Positions 16,548 to 26,315 of a DNA stretch of 64,000 nucleotides are shown here, in pieces. Every line of letters starts with the position of its first letter. The first letter of the stretch is position 1. Source of the stretch: Hominimerdicola alba 8 (GTDB lineage Bacteria > Bacillota > Clostridia > Oscillospirales > Ruminococcaceae); contig NZ_ADKM02000040.1 of assembly GCF_000178155.2 (NCBI RefSeq), forward strand, positions 1 to 64,000, in the 5' to 3' direction. The notes under the pieces are model-generated. The model was not told where the DNA came from and did no database searches. It saw only the letters and a list, made by a program, of their open reading frames with translations. Made by a program: the position numbers and the translations under genes.

Positions 16548-17678
16548 ATGGAAAAGAAAGTATTGGCAGCAGTTCTGGCTATCATAATGTCAGTTTCATG
16601 TGCATCTTGCGGAAAGACCGAGTCTGACTCTTCTGCCGCAGGTGAATCTTCGGCTGTATCATCTGATACCGCTGAAAGCAGTGAAGAGAGCACTGAAGAA
16701 GTTTCCGAAACCACCGCTGAAGAAACACAGGTAATAGGTGAGCCGACTTCGGAAGAAACTGTCGAATCCCCTGTTCCCACAAACCCATACGGTGAAACTG
16801 TTGATATAACCAAATATATCAAGAATACCGAGATAGACCCTCCCCTGTGGAAAGTCACCGACCCTAAGAGCGGCAATTCGATGTATCTGCTTGGCACTAT
16901 TCATGTCCTGCCTAACAATGTATCCGAATACCCCGCTGACCTGATGGATATTTACAACAGCGTTGATTCCATAGCTGTAGAATATGATGTCACCGCTTTG
17001 CAGAACGATATCAATGCTCAGATGGATTATGTGAACGGCATGGTATATTCCGACGGTTCGACTGTAAAAGACCATATATCTGAAGAGTCCTATAACAAGG
17101 CAAAAGATTACTTCACAAGTATAGGTGTATATGTCGATATGCTCGACCAGTATACCGCAGGCTACTGGATAAATCAGCTTACCAGCATCATGATGCTCAG
17201 GCTGGAAAATATGGAGATGGCAGGCACAGATACATATTTCATCGGCAAAGCACAGGAAGACGGCAAGGAAGTCATCAGCATTGAAGAACTTTCGATGCAG
17301 ACAGGTGCGCTCAACGCATTCTCAGATGAATATGCCGATTATCTTATCGGTGAAGCAGTTGATGATATGGACGATATCGAGGGCTTTGCCGAAGATTACG
17401 CCGAACTTTATGAACTCTGGGCTGAGGGAAGCGGCGATATACTCCTGGATATGGATATGGATATCGACGAACTTCCCGAAGACCTCAAAGATGACCACGA
17501 AGAATATCTCAAGACGATGGTTGATGACCGCAACAAGTATATGGCAGACAAGGCATCAGAATATATAAAGGAAGGCAAGAATTGCCTGTTTATGGTAGGT
17601 GCAGGTCACTATTCAGGCGATAACGGTGTTGATAACCTCCTTGAAGGCATGGGCTACACTGTTGAGAAGATCGTCTGA
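16548..17678 (+). CDS. TraB/GumN-family lipoprotein
   Basis: A 376-residue exported lipoprotein: short signal peptide ending in a lipobox (SCASC, Cys about 21), a long Ser/Glu/Thr-rich spacer (about 22-75), then the TraB/PrgY/GumN domain. Diagnostic features are LWKVTDPKSGNSMYLLGTIHV near the start of the domain, an acidic VEYD motif, and the C-terminal FMVGAGHYSGDNGVDNLLEGMGYTV. Family members adopt an EreA/ChaN-like fold with a metal- or His-dependent active site. Some are proposed metalloproteases, but the activity here is unknown. It sits on the outer membrane face, anchored through the Cys. Monocistronic with its own promoter and terminator. Confidence 0.85.
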   Translation: MEKKVLAAVLAIIMSVSCASCGKTESDSSAAGESSAVSSDTAESSEESTEEVSETTAEETQVIGEPTSEETVESPVPTNPYGETVDITKYIKNTEIDPPLWKVTDPKSGNSMYLLGTIHVLPNNVSEYPADLMDIYNSVDSIAVEYDVTALQNDINAQMDYVNGMVYSDGSTVKDHISEESYNKAKDYFTSIGVYVDMLDQYTAGYWINQLTSIMMLRLENMEMAGTDTYFIGKAQEDGKEVISIEELSMQTGALNAFSDEYADYLIGEAVDDMDDIEGFAEDYAELYELWAEGSGDILLDMDMDIDELPEDLKDDHEEYLKTMVDDRNKYMADKASEYIKEGKNCLFMVGAGHYSGDNGVDNLLEGMGYTVEKIV

Positions 17679-17769
17679 TAAAAGCTGTATAACGCCGCTG
17701 TCTGCTGTGAGGAAGATCTCAGGATAACGGGCGGCAAAACTCAAAGTATTCCTTCTTATTTAAATATCA

Positions 17770-17810
17770 GAAGAGCCATGATGCAGATATATCTGCGTTG
17801 TGGCTCTTTT
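17770..17810 (+). terminator. Rho-independent terminator
   Basis: A long stem, AAGAGCCA paired with TGGCTCTT and an upper ATGCAGAT/ATCTGCGT segment, followed by TTTT. Confidence 0.8.
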
Positions 17811-17909
17811 ATATATCCGTTCGGATATAATGATATTGCCGCTTATCTGCGGCGGCAGCAGTCATTAAACAGAGAATAGATGTGTGCAGGCAAATTCATC
17901 AGATATATG

Positions 17910-17938
17910 TTGACATTTCATATAAATATGTGTATAAT
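17910..17938 (+). promoter_or_regulatory. Sigma-A promoter upstream of the 92-bp element
   Basis: TTGACA at 17910-17915 and TATAAT at 17933-17938 with a 17-base spacer. Transcription would start a few bases before the palindromic element and run into the gene at 18085. Confidence 0.85.
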
Positions 17939-17958
17939 ATATATATAGTTCCGACCAT

Positions 17959-18050
17959 TATAGCGATCCGCCTTAAAATTCGGTCACAAGACCCATAGAT
18001 CCCGGCTTTTGCGACTTGATCTTGTGAATTTAAAAGCCCCAATCGCTATA
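17959..18050. repeat. 92-bp palindromic element, copy A
   Basis: Ends TATAGCGAT and ATCGCTATA are perfect inverted repeats. The inside contains a conserved block ACAAGACCCATAGATCCC and a second, imperfect pair of arms. A copy of equal length lies at 38287-38378. It ends 34 nt before the start codon at 18085. Confidence 0.8.
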
Positions 18051-18084
18051 GTTCATTTGAAAACAAAGAAAAGAGGTCATAAAT

Positions 18085-18561
18085 ATGCACGAAATAATAA
18101 GCAATGTCAGGCTTGAAATGGAAAATGTATTATCATACCGCGCAAGGGCTACACAGGCACAGCTCACGCAGGTATCAAAGGATATCGCGGAGATGCTCAA
18201 AGCCAACGGTGCTAAAGCTGTCGGTCCGACTGTGACTGCAACATTCGCTATGGATGCGTCAGGTGCAGAACCTGTAATGGATATCGAGATACTCGTTCCG
18301 CTGGACAAGGAGATATCCGTCACACCGCCATATGCGATAAAGCCTTTATTCAGGCTGACCAACGCTCTCAGGATAAGGCACAAGGGTGACCCCGCACTGC
18401 TCAAGGATACCGCTGACGAACTTATGGAATATGTAAAAGCAAATAGTCTTACCCCGATAACAGCGGGATATAATGTCACAGTGCAGGAACCCGCTGCTCC
18501 TGAGGATATCAAAGACCTTATCATAGATATATATCTTGGCGTGACCGAAAATGTGCTCTGA
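18085..18561 (+). CDS. GyrI-like small-molecule-binding domain protein (DUF5085-like)
   Basis: A 158-residue cytoplasmic protein. The C-terminal part looks like the GyrI-like/effector-binding fold: ANGAKAVGPTVTATF, PVMDIEILVPLD, RIRHKGDPALLKDTADELMEYVKANSLTPITAGYNVTV and a last strand DLIIDIYLGV. I see no DNA-binding domain, so it is a stand-alone binding module. Such proteins sequester small molecules or act as accessory sensors. No ligand can be assigned. Ribosome site AGAGGTC precedes the ATG. The 92-bp palindromic element lies in its leader. Confidence 0.55.
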   Translation: MHEIISNVRLEMENVLSYRARATQAQLTQVSKDIAEMLKANGAKAVGPTVTATFAMDASGAEPVMDIEILVPLDKEISVTPPYAIKPLFRLTNALRIRHKGDPALLKDTADELMEYVKANSLTPITAGYNVTVQEPAAPEDIKDLIIDIYLGVTENVL

Positions 18562-18635
18562 TATACCATCACGATTTAAAGCGTGATGATATTCGGATAA
18601 AAGCATACATACCGAACCATTCGGCGCATATAGTT

Positions 18636-18672
18636 AATGCTCTCACGGAATATATCCGCGAGAGCATTTATT
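18636..18672. terminator. Terminator hairpin between convergent genes
   Basis: AATGCTCTC and GAGAGCATT arms with CGGA/TCCG inside, followed by TTATTTTG. It serves the gene ending at 18561 and possibly the convergent GH5 gene. Confidence 0.7.
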
Positions 18673-18746
18673 TTGTCCACTATAAGAATACTTGGCGCTC
18701 AAAGAATACCGGGCGCTCATGCCGACACAGTCGCATGTGCCGACAA

Positions 18747-19979
18747 TCATGAAGCGGAAGCAGGGTCGCTGTCGGAGTACTTCTTGAATACGTCCATCAT
18801 TTCGGGGAAATACCAGTCAAGGTCGGCGCGGTTCAGCAGACCGAAGTTCTCGCCGTTGCCTATCCTTGCGTAGTTATCCCACCATACACAGGGTATATCG
18901 TACTTAGCGGCGGCGGCAAGGTAATCATCAAGGCAAGCCACGCGCTGGTCGATGTTGTCTTTGTTGACAGAACCGAACTCGCCCACTATGACAGGCACAC
19001 CCTTGCTTATGAAAAGTTCGTTGAGATTCTCAAAGAGGTCGGGTATTGCGGTGTCGTTTGCATCGTACTTATCCGTACCCTTAGTGTCAAGCGCGAAAGA
19101 GTAAGGCAGATAAGCATGCACCGAGATTATCAGCTTGTCGCTCTCTTCGGGCAGTTCTATAGCGGAAAGGTTGTTATATGCGGAAGATGCCGCATAGCCT
19201 GTTATCATCAGGCATCTGTCAGCATTGTTGCCGCCCGATGCGCGTACAGTTTCCACGAAAGCCTTCTCATACTCGTTTACGATATCCCTCGCTTCGGAAG
19301 TGCCTGTCCACTCAGCGCCCTCGCCGCGAAGTCTTGGCTCGTTCAGACCCTCGAATATAAGGTGTTCGTCATAGCCCTTGAAGCGGTCGGCTATCTGCGA
19401 CCATACAGCTTTCAGCTCTTCTATATCCTGTTCTTTCTCAGATGGCTTCGGCTTGTACCATTCTTCATGATGTGTGTTGAGTATAACGAACATGCCGTCA
19501 TCTATGCCGTAGTTGACTATTTCCTGCACCCTGTCCATCCATGCGGGGTCTATCTGATAATCGTCACCTGTTATATGACCGTCCCAGCTGACAGGCACGC
19601 GCAGTACGTTGAAACCCGCCTCAACCAGTCTGTCCATCATATACTGATTGGTCTGCACCTTATTGGGGAGCCATGCAGTTTCGGCATCAAGACCGTTTCC
19701 GCTCGCGTCCATAGTGTTGCCGAGATTCCAGCCGTTGGTCATCTGTGCAACGAGGTCAACAGCTGAGGTGGGTGTCATTGTGTCGTTCTGATGTGTTTCG
19801 GAAACGGGAGTACCCTCAGCGGTGTCATCTTCCCCAGCCTTGCTTTCGGCAGAAGTTTCAGCCGCCGACTTGGTATCGTTCCTGCTTTCTGTCTTGCTGT
19901 CCTTATCGCCGCAGGCAGACAGTGTCCCGACTGACATTGCCGCCGCGATGAACAGCGCCGCAAACTTTTTAAGTTTCAT
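18747..19979 (-). CDS. GH5 endoglucanase-type lipoprotein
   Basis: A 410-residue cellulase-family enzyme anchored by lipid: signal peptide with lipobox LSAC (Cys 23), a Ser/Thr/Glu-rich linker (about 27-70), then a GH5 barrel. WNLGNTMDASG, FNVLRVPVSWDGH, LNTHHE, FEGLNEPR (acid/base Glu 214), SVHAYLPY and PVIVGEFGSV (nucleophile Glu 334) mark the family; the pattern fits endo-beta-1,4-glucanase or a related beta-glucan/xyloglucan hydrolase. The frame is open further upstream, but AAGGAG is positioned for the ATG at 19979. There is no dockerin, so it is cell-attached rather than scaffold-bound. A PHP-domain gene lies 95 nt upstream on the same strand. Confidence 0.92.
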   Translation of the reverse strand: MKLKKFAALFIAAAMSVGTLSACGDKDSKTESRNDTKSAAETSAESKAGEDDTAEGTPVSETHQNDTMTPTSAVDLVAQMTNGWNLGNTMDASGNGLDAETAWLPNKVQTNQYMMDRLVEAGFNVLRVPVSWDGHITGDDYQIDPAWMDRVQEIVNYGIDDGMFVILNTHHEEWYKPKPSEKEQDIEELKAVWSQIADRFKGYDEHLIFEGLNEPRLRGEGAEWTGTSEARDIVNEYEKAFVETVRASGGNNADRCLMITGYAASSAYNNLSAIELPEESDKLIISVHAYLPYSFALDTKGTDKYDANDTAIPDLFENLNELFISKGVPVIVGEFGSVNKDNIDQRVACLDDYLAAAAKYDIPCVWWDNYARIGNGENFGLLNRADLDWYFPEMMDVFKKYSDSDPASAS

Positions 19980-19996
19980 AGACATTCTCCTTTTTA

Positions 19997-20074
19997 CCTT
20001 ATCATTCATATTTTCCCGCACGAAGCGGTATCTGCCTTATCATTCATATCTTCCCGCACGAAGCGGTATCTGCC
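19997..20074. repeat. 38-bp tandem duplication between GH5 and PHP genes
   Basis: Two copies of a 38-base unit (19997-20034 and 20035-20072, one mismatch seen) contain a small CCGC-ACGAA-GCGG hairpin. The start of a third copy runs into the PHP stop codon. Confidence 0.85.
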
Positions 20075-20773
20075 TTATTGTTCGTCAGCCTTTTTTGCAG
20101 GGTAAGCGGGTGTTATCTTATCTGCAAAGAAAGCGTCGCGGTAGTCAGCGGGGCTGTTTATCTCCACCTCACTGAACACGCCTGTCAGCCTTTCGCTTGC
20201 CACCCAGAGATGGTGGTTATCACTGCCCGCCGTCTTTCTGAAACCGAACTCGTCAGCGTACCACTCAGCGTGTCTGTTCCAGCTTTCTTCACCGTTGCCG
20301 CTGTTATAGACCTCTATGCCGTCCACCCATTCGGGCAGGAGCACGATCTTGCCGTTTAAGTAATTTGCCTGTCTGAAAGGGTGTGCATGTATCAGCAGAG
20401 CGCCTGCGGCTTTGGCATCATCGTGAAATCTAAAGAAGTCCTTGTCGCAGTCGGGGTGAGCGAGCAGCCACTTTTTATCAAGTCCGTAAACGAGTATATC
20501 CGCGCCCTGATAGGTATATTCTATCCCGAAAAAGACTTTCAGACCTATCCTGTCGCCCTCAGCTTTTGCATTTTCAAAACCCTTGCAGTAGAGTTCGACC
20601 TTATCAGCCCACGCCATATCACGCGGTACGGTGGTATTTGAATTGAAGAAGTGGTCAGTGACGAAAATGCCGTCATAGCCCTCTTCCTTATAGCGCCTTG
20701 CCTGTTCAGCACCTTTTGCAGAAGCGCAGGCAGAAGTTTCGGCTGTATGCAGATGTGTTTCGTATTTGTACAT
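20075..20773 (-). CDS. PHP-domain phosphoesterase
   Basis: A 232-residue protein with the polymerase-and-histidinol-phosphatase metal-binding fold. YETHLHTAETSACAS supplies the first His pair, GIFVTDHFF the Asp/His, FFGIEYTY the Glu, LIHAHPFR two His, and AGSDNHHLW the last Asp/His set, so all four motifs are present. These proteins hydrolyse phosphate esters; the substrate is not clear. AAAGG lies about 9 nt before the ATG. It is directly upstream of the GH5 gene, so co-transcription is likely, although the link to polysaccharide use is only contextual. Confidence 0.85.
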   Translation of the reverse strand: MYKYETHLHTAETSACASAKGAEQARRYKEEGYDGIFVTDHFFNSNTTVPRDMAWADKVELYCKGFENAKAEGDRIGLKVFFGIEYTYQGADILVYGLDKKWLLAHPDCDKDFFRFHDDAKAAGALLIHAHPFRQANYLNGKIVLLPEWVDGIEVYNSGNGEESWNRHAEWYADEFGFRKTAGSDNHHLWVASERLTGVFSEVEINSPADYRDAFFADKITPAYPAKKADEQ

Positions 20774-21803
20774 TGATTTGCCTTTCTATTTGCTGATATT
20801 GTCCCGCGAATGTGACTGCGGCAGAGTGTGCCGCCTGAGTTGCTTGCAGACCTATAGCAATCCGAACATAAAAATTGACAAAATTGACAAAAGCTGACAC
20901 GAAAGTATCAACTATATAAACCCCGAAAAATAGGGCTTTCAGGGGTCAAAACATAAAAGTTGACAAAATTGACGGGGTAGTAAGGATACTTTAAAAAATA
21001 AATTTACTATATATTGGAAATTATCTGCTATTTTTTCATTTTTCCCCTTACCCTGTCAACATTGTCAATTTTCTCAAAGACAAGGCTGAAACGCCGTAAA
21101 ATAGGGCTTTCAAAAGTTGACAAAGCAGTGTCGATTTATGTCAGCTTTGTCAACTTTTATATTATAGCGAAAGGATAAGACCATATTTGTGTGTACGCGC
21201 TCCGCTGTGAGGTCTTGAATTGTCGGGGCAACGCCGCAATAAAACAGCGAACCCTCGCGGAAATCCCCGATAATTTGACGGTAAACACGGTGGTGCGATG
21301 TAACACGGCGGGACGGCAAACACGGCATGGCGATAATCAAGCGGCGGGAGTAACGCCGACGCAGTCGCGAACGCCGACGCAGTCGCGAACGCCCCGCCAT
21401 GCGCCAAAAAAATGCGTTTCCAGCGGGCGAGCGTTGGTCAATAGGCGGGAGCAAGCCCCCGCCCTACACTCAGTGTTCTATCCTCACTTTGTTTGACGGC
21501 AAAGCATTCTTCCGACCATGTCAACAATTATGAATTATGAATTATGAATTACAAAAGCCCTACCCGAACGTTCCGCACACACCCGCGATAAAACAGCGAG
21601 CCCTCGCGGAAATCCCCGATAATTTGACGGTAAACACGGTGGTGTGATGTAACACGGCGGGACGGCAAACACGGCATGGCGATAATCAAGCGGTGGGGGC
21701 AAGCCCCCACCCTACACTCTGTGTTCTATCCTCACTTTGTTTGGCGGCAAAGCATTCTTCCGACCCTGTCAACAATTATGAATTATGAATTATGAATTAT
21801 GAA
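20774..21803. repeat. 1-kb repeat-rich interval
   Basis: No credible CDS. Its left part (20854-21158) has many TTGACAAA and GTCAAC motifs in inverted array, including a perfect 15-pair inverted repeat AAAAGTTGACAAAGC at 21112-21158 and a larger imperfect pair spanning about 20955-21082. The right part (about 21220-21803) carries two copies of a GC-rich body, about 21580-21800 repeating much of 21230-21550, ending in AATTATG heptamers. An 18-nt GCCGACGCAGTCGCGAAC-type tandem lies at about 21356-21391. Confidence 0.8.
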
Positions 21804-21806
21804 TTA
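21771..21806. repeat. AATTATG heptamer tandem at the cellobiose epimerase stop
   Basis: CAACAATTATG followed by repeated AATTATG units. The complement supplies the TAA stop codon of the epimerase gene at 21804-21806. One of about a dozen such sites in the window. Confidence 0.9.
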
Positions 21807-22967
21807 AAGTCTATTGATGACTTCCATGCACATTCTGCCGTTGTGATACGGGCACTTCCATGCTCCGACTATCTCTTTGTAGTCGTGCGGGATATGCTCT
21901 CCGCTTATCTCGGAATACCACTCCGAACCCTCGCGCGGGTCTATTATCTCACGCTTCACATACTCCCATACACCCTTAGCTGAGTTGAGGAAACTCTCTT
22001 CCCCGCTGTGCTGGTAGGCATTAATAAAGCCGACTATCGCTTCCGCCTGCACCCACCATACGCGGGTATGGTCTATCTTGTCGTTCTCACGCTCGTTCAT
22101 CAGCGCACCGTCAGTGTCTATGGCGATATTCTGTATGTTGTGGGAAATTTTAAGATCCATCTCGGCAAACTGCTTTTTCAGTTCTTCATCACCCAGCACA
22201 TCACACGCCCTGTCCATCAGCCATGTGGCTTCAATGTCGTGTCCGAAAGAATGTATATCACCCACCAGACCGAACTTTGTATCAAAGAAAACTTTCAGCG
22301 CATTGGTTTCGGGTGTGTATACGATGTCGCGCATCTGACCCAGCTGGAATTTCAGACGCTCCCCTACTTTTTCGTTATGGTCAGCCAGATACAGTTCTGT
22401 ATAGGCTTCGATAAGGTGGAGTATCGAGTTCATGGTCTTGTCAGCTTTAAGACCGTTCTCACTCAGCGCCTCATTGTCAACTAAATTCCACTGACGGTCG
22501 AAAGCCTCCTGATAGCCGTATTCATCGAGGGTGTTCTTCTCGATGTCATCGAACAGCCTGTACGCCAGTTCAAGGGCATGTCTGTCACCGCTCGCCCTGT
22601 AATAGCTTGAAAGCGCATATATGGCAAACGCGATGTTGTAGGTGTGCTTCATGGTGTCAGCGGGCTGACCCTTATAGTCCATCATCCAGTAAACTCCGCC
22701 GAACTCGTAGTCGATGCAGTGGTCTTTGATGAATTCGTATGCGTGCTTTGCATAGTCGAGCAGACTTTCATCTTTGAGGGTCATATAGGCGTTTGAGTAG
22801 AACCAGAGTATGCGCGAATGGAGTATAACGCCCTTATCAGCTTTCCTGTCAAGTTCCAGATCAAAGCTGAGATAGCCGTAAAAGCCGCCGTTCTCATCAT
22901 CTCTCAGCTTGTTCCAGAAAGGTATTATGTGGCTTGTGAGTTCCTGTTTAACTTCTTCTTTCATCAT
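21804..22967 (-). CDS. Cellobiose 2-epimerase
   Basis: A 387-residue cytoplasmic enzyme of the N-acylglucosamine 2-epimerase superfamily, predicted to convert cellobiose to glucosyl-mannose, feeding beta-mannosyl phosphorolysis. It closely matches what I recall of the R. albus enzyme: IPFWNKLRDDENGGFYGY, GVILHSRILWFYSNAY, GGVYWMMDYKG, KHTYNIAFAIYALSSYY, FGHDIEATWL, RVWWVQAEAIVGF and WKCPYHNGRMCMEV, with the catalytic His residues in HDIE and PYHNGR. Length is typical (about 390). The frame runs on to 23204, but GAAGGAGC lies 8 nt before the ATG at 22967, where a second ATG follows. No mannosyl-glucose phosphorylase gene is adjacent. Confidence 0.93.
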   Translation of the reverse strand: MMKEEVKQELTSHIIPFWNKLRDDENGGFYGYLSFDLELDRKADKGVILHSRILWFYSNAYMTLKDESLLDYAKHAYEFIKDHCIDYEFGGVYWMMDYKGQPADTMKHTYNIAFAIYALSSYYRASGDRHALELAYRLFDDIEKNTLDEYGYQEAFDRQWNLVDNEALSENGLKADKTMNSILHLIEAYTELYLADHNEKVGERLKFQLGQMRDIVYTPETNALKVFFDTKFGLVGDIHSFGHDIEATWLMDRACDVLGDEELKKQFAEMDLKISHNIQNIAIDTDGALMNERENDKIDHTRVWWVQAEAIVGFINAYQHSGEESFLNSAKGVWEYVKREIIDPREGSEWYSEISGEHIPHDYKEIVGAWKCPYHNGRMCMEVINRL

Positions 22968-23025
22968 GTTATATGCTCCTTCATTTTGCCCGTCAAGCGG
23001 GCATATATCCTGTGTTGATGGTTTA

Positions 23026-23054
23026 ATTATACACCATCGCAGACCGATTTTCAA
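23026..23054 (-). promoter_or_regulatory. Sigma-A promoter of the cellobiose epimerase
   Basis: On the minus strand TTGAAA (23054-23049) and TATAAT (23031-23026) with a 17-base spacer. Confidence 0.85.
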
Positions 23055-23068
23055 GGGCATCACAAATT

Positions 23069-23084
23069 GTTTACGATTGTAAAC
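23069..23084. promoter_or_regulatory. Operator-like inverted repeat GTTTAC-N4-GTAAAC
   Basis: A perfect six-base palindrome with four-base spacing, 14 bp upstream of the epimerase -35 box. The half-sites resemble LacI-family operators, and the position suits activation or distal repression. The cognate regulator is not in the window. Confidence 0.5.
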
Positions 23085-23539
23085 GATATCGGAAAAAATT
23101 TCGACAGGTAAACTGTTCTGTCCATATCTCTGACGACGCTGTCGCGAACGCCGACGCAGTCGAATGTGCCGCTCGACCCGCACGCACCCGCGATAAAACA
23201 GCAAACCATCGCGGAAATCCCCTATAATTTGGCGGTAAACACGGTGGTGTGATGTAACACGGCGGGAGCAAGCCCCCGCCCTACACCAAGTTTGCCAAAC
23301 CCGCGTTAACGCGGCATACTTCCGACCATGTCAACCAATTATGAATTATGAATTAAAAAAGCCCCCGCCATGCGCCAAAAAAATGCGTTTCCAGCGGGCG
23401 AGCGTTGGTCAATAGGCGGGAGTAACGCCGACACAGTCGCGAACGTTCCGCACACACCCGCGATAAAACAGCAAACTTTCGTTCATGTCAACAATTATGA
23501 ATTATGAATTATGAATTATGAATTATGAATTGCTAAGCC

Positions 23540-23568
23540 TTGACTTTTGCGGGAAGATGTTGTATAAT
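23540..23568 (+). promoter_or_regulatory. Sigma-A promoter of secA
   Basis: TTGACT at 23540-23545 and TATAAT at 23563-23568 with a 17-base spacer, immediately after an AATTATG heptamer tract. Confidence 0.85.
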
Positions 23569-23634
23569 ATAATAGTCTATTTATATCATTTAAAGGGAAG
23601 GCAACTGACCTAAATCAAAAAGGTGGCTAGATAA

Positions 23635-26289
23635 ATGGGATTACTTGACAAAATATTCGGCAACTACTCTAAAAAGGAGCTTGCCAAGATCGAACCTATC
23701 AAAAATAAGGTACTTGAACTGGAAGATAAGTATGCGGCAATGTCGGACAAGGAACTGGGCGAGCAGACCGCTCTGCTGAGAACTAAAGTGGAAGAGACCA
23801 GCCTTGACGATGTACTGCCCGAAGCACTGGCTGTGTGCCGTGAGGCTGCATGGAGAGTTCTGGGCAAAAAGCCCTACCCTGTACAGATAATCGGCGCTAT
23901 CGTACTGCATCAGGGTCGTATCGCAGAAATGAAAACAGGTGAAGGTAAAACTCTGGTGGCTTGTCTTGCGGCTTACGCAAACTCGCTGACAGGCAAGGGC
24001 GTGCATGTCGTTACCGTAAACGACTATCTGGCAAAGTTCCAGTCTGAGGAAATGGGCAAGGTATTCAACTTCCTGAATACTTCCATCGGCTGTGTGCTGA
24101 CAGGCATGGACAAGTCAGCCAAGAGAGATGCTTATAACGCGGATATAACCTACGGTACAAATACCGAACTGGGCTTCGATTATCTGCGTGACAACATGGT
24201 AATATACAAGAAGGATAAGGTGCAGAGAGAGCATACTTTCGCCATCGTGGACGAGGTAGACTCGATACTGATAGATGAGGCGAGAACACCTCTTATCATT
24301 TCGGGTCAGGGCGATAAGTCCACCGAACTGTACAGCATGGCTGACAAGTTCGCAAAGACACTGAAGCCCGTCACCGTCATCGAGATGGACGACAAGGCTG
24401 ATAATGACCTGCTGGACGGCGACTATATCATCGATGAAAAGGCTAAGACTGCCACCATCACCAAGAGCGGTGTCAAGAAGGCAGAAAAGGCATTCCACAT
24501 AGAGAACCTCATGGACGCTGAGAACATGACTCTGGCGCACCACATCAATCAGGCTATCAAGGCTAACGGCGTTATGAAAGAGGGCGTTGACTACATCGTC
24601 CGTGACGGCGAAGTGCTGATAGTTGACGAGTTCACAGGACGTGTTATGGACGGCAGACGTTTCAATGACGGTCTGCATCAGGCTATCGAGGCTAAGGAAG
24701 GCGTTGAGGTAAAGCGCGAGTCCAAGACTATCGCTACCATAACTTACCAGAACTATTTCAGACTGTACGGCAAGCTGTCGGGCATGACAGGTACTGCGCT
24801 GACTGAGGAAGACGAGTTCAGGGAGATATACAAGCTGGACGTTATCGAGATACCCACCAACAGACCCGTCATCAGAAAAGACCACCCCGATGTCGTTTAC
24901 AAGACTGAGGCAGGCAAGTTCGATGCGGTCATCGACCAGATAGTTGAGTGCCACGAAAAGGGTCAGCCTGTACTGGTAGGCACCGTTTCCATCGAGAAGT
25001 CCGAGCATCTGTCAAAACTGCTTAAAAAGAAAGGCGTACAGCACAACGTACTGAACGCCAAGTATCATGACAAGGAAGCTATGATAGTTGCACAGGCAGG
25101 CAAGTACGGCGCTGTTACCATCGCTACCAACATGGCGGGTCGTGGTACCGATATCACACTGGGCGGCAACGCCGAATATCTGTCGCTGGCGGCTCTGCAA
25201 AAGGACGGCTACACCGAAGAGCAGGCTGTTGAAGCCGCAAGCTACTCCAACACCGACGATGAAGAGATACTCAAGGCAAGAGAGAAGTACAGAGAGCTGT
25301 ACAAGAAGTTCGATGCTGAGGTAAAGGAAAAGGCTGAAAAGGTAAGAGAAGCAGGCGGTCTTTACATAATCGGTACAGAAAGACACGAATCAAGGCGTAT
25401 CGACAACCAGCTGAGAGGTCGTTCGGGTCGTCAGGGCGATCCGGGTGAGAGCACATTCTTCCTGTCGCTGGAAGATGACCTGATGAGAATTTTCGGCGGC
25501 GACCGCATCACAGGCATGATGGATACACTGAATGTCGATGAGCATACACCTATACAGTCGAAGATGCTTTCCAGCGTTATCGAGTCTTCACAGAAGAAGA
25601 TCGAGGGCAGGAACTTCAATATAAGAAAGAACGTACTTAACTACGATGATGTTATGAACACTCAGCGTGAGATCATCTACGGTCAGCGCCAGATGGTGCT
25701 TGACGGTGAAGATCTGCATGAGTACATCGTCAACATGATAAAGGATTTTGTCGATGACTCGGTGAACATGTATGTTCAGGGCGACATAGCTGATGACTGG
25801 AACCTTGTTGGTCTGAAAGAAAGACTGAACGGTCTGCTGACCACTGAGGACGACTTCAACTACACCCCCGAACAGATGGACGAACTGGACAGAAACGAGA
25901 TCGTAAGCACCTTGCAGGAGAGAGCACAGAAACTCTACGAAGCAAGAGAAAAGGAGCTTGGCTCTGAACTTCTGCACGAGATAGAGAGAGTCTGCCTGCT
26001 TAAGGTAGTTGATACAAAGTGGATGGATCACATCGATGACATGGAAGAACTGAAAAAGGGTATAACCCTGAGAAGCTACGGTCAGAAGAACCCTGTTGTC
26101 GAGTACAGAATGGAAGGCATGGACATGTTCGATGCGATGATAGAATCTATCCGTGAGGACACTGTAAGAATGCTGTTCACCATAAAGGTAAGGACTAACA
26201 ATGCCCCCCAGCGTCAGGAAGTCCTCAAACCGATGGAGAACCACCACAACATGAACCTGCGCAAGCGCAACAAGGATTCTAATTCATAA
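23635..26289 (+). CDS. secA: SecA preprotein translocase ATPase
   Basis: The essential motor that pushes unfolded preproteins through SecYEG at the membrane. The 884-residue chain has the standard order: N-terminal [16 protein letters not shown]1 with MKTGEGKT (99-106) and [18 protein letters not shown], the preprotein cross-linking region, NBD2 with [15 protein letters not shown] and [10 protein letters not shown], then the helical scaffold and wing. The C-terminus ends in basic residues without the CxCxS...CH zinc motif that binds SecB in proteobacteria, which is common in Clostridia. AAGGTGG precedes the ATG. The TAA stop is supplied by an AATTATG-type repeat. Confidence 0.97.
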   Translation: MGLLDKIFGNYSKKELAKIEPIKNKVLELEDKYAAMSDKELGEQTALLRTKVEETSLDDVLPEALAVCREAAWRVLGKKPYPVQIIGAIVLHQGRIAEMKTGEGKTLVACLAAYANSLTGKGVHVVTVNDYLAKFQSEEMGKVFNFLNTSIGCVLTGMDKSAKRDAYNADITYGTNTELGFDYLRDNMVIYKKDKVQREHTFAIVDEVDSILIDEARTPLIISGQGDKSTELYSMADKFAKTLKPVTVIEMDDKADNDLLDGDYIIDEKAKTATITKSGVKKAEKAFHIENLMDAENMTLAHHINQAIKANGVMKEGVDYIVRDGEVLIVDEFTGRVMDGRRFNDGLHQAIEAKEGVEVKRESKTIATITYQNYFRLYGKLSGMTGTALTEEDEFREIYKLDVIEIPTNRPVIRKDHPDVVYKTEAGKFDAVIDQIVECHEKGQPVLVGTVSIEKSEHLSKLLKKKGVQHNVLNAKYHDKEAMIVAQAGKYGAVTIATNMAGRGTDITLGGNAEYLSLAALQKDGYTEEQAVEAASYSNTDDEEILKAREKYRELYKKFDAEVKEKAEKVREAGGLYIIGTERHESRRIDNQLRGRSGRQGDPGESTFFLSLEDDLMRIFGGDRITGMMDTLNVDEHTPIQSKMLSSVIESSQKKIEGRNFNIRKNVLNYDDVMNTQREIIYGQRQMVLDGEDLHEYIVNMIKDFVDDSVNMYVQGDIADDWNLVGLKERLNGLLTTEDDFNYTPEQMDELDRNEIVSTLQERAQKLYEAREKELGSELLHEIERVCLLKVVDTKWMDHIDDMEELKKGITLRSYGQKNPVVEYRMEGMDMFDAMIESIREDTVRMLFTIKVRTNNAPQRQEVLKPMENHHNMNLRKRNKDSNS

Positions 26290-26315
26290 TTCATAATTCA
26301 TAATTCATAATTATT
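26279..26315. repeat. Heptamer tract at the secA stop
   Basis: Four complement-strand AATTATG units (read ATTCATA) followed by ATTATTGGCAGG. The first units encode the last Asn-Ser codons and stop of secA. The body that follows (to about 26390) carries GCGACTGCGTCGGCGT. Confidence 0.9.

Larger units (their letters stand above)
17679..18084. other. Gene-free interval with terminator, promoter and palindromic element
   Basis: About 400 bases holding a terminator at 17770-17810, a promoter at 17910-17938 and the 92-bp repeat at 17959-18050, each listed separately. No CDS is seen. Confidence 0.7.
22968..23539. repeat. Repeat-rich interval between the epimerase and secA
   Basis: No CDS. It holds the epimerase promoter, a 23069-23084 operator-like palindrome, the 18-nt GCCGAC...CAGTCG motif at about 23133-23163, a GC-rich repeat body shared with 21220-21800, and two AATTATG heptamer tracts (about 23334-23354 and 23490-23531). 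Confidence 0.8.
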
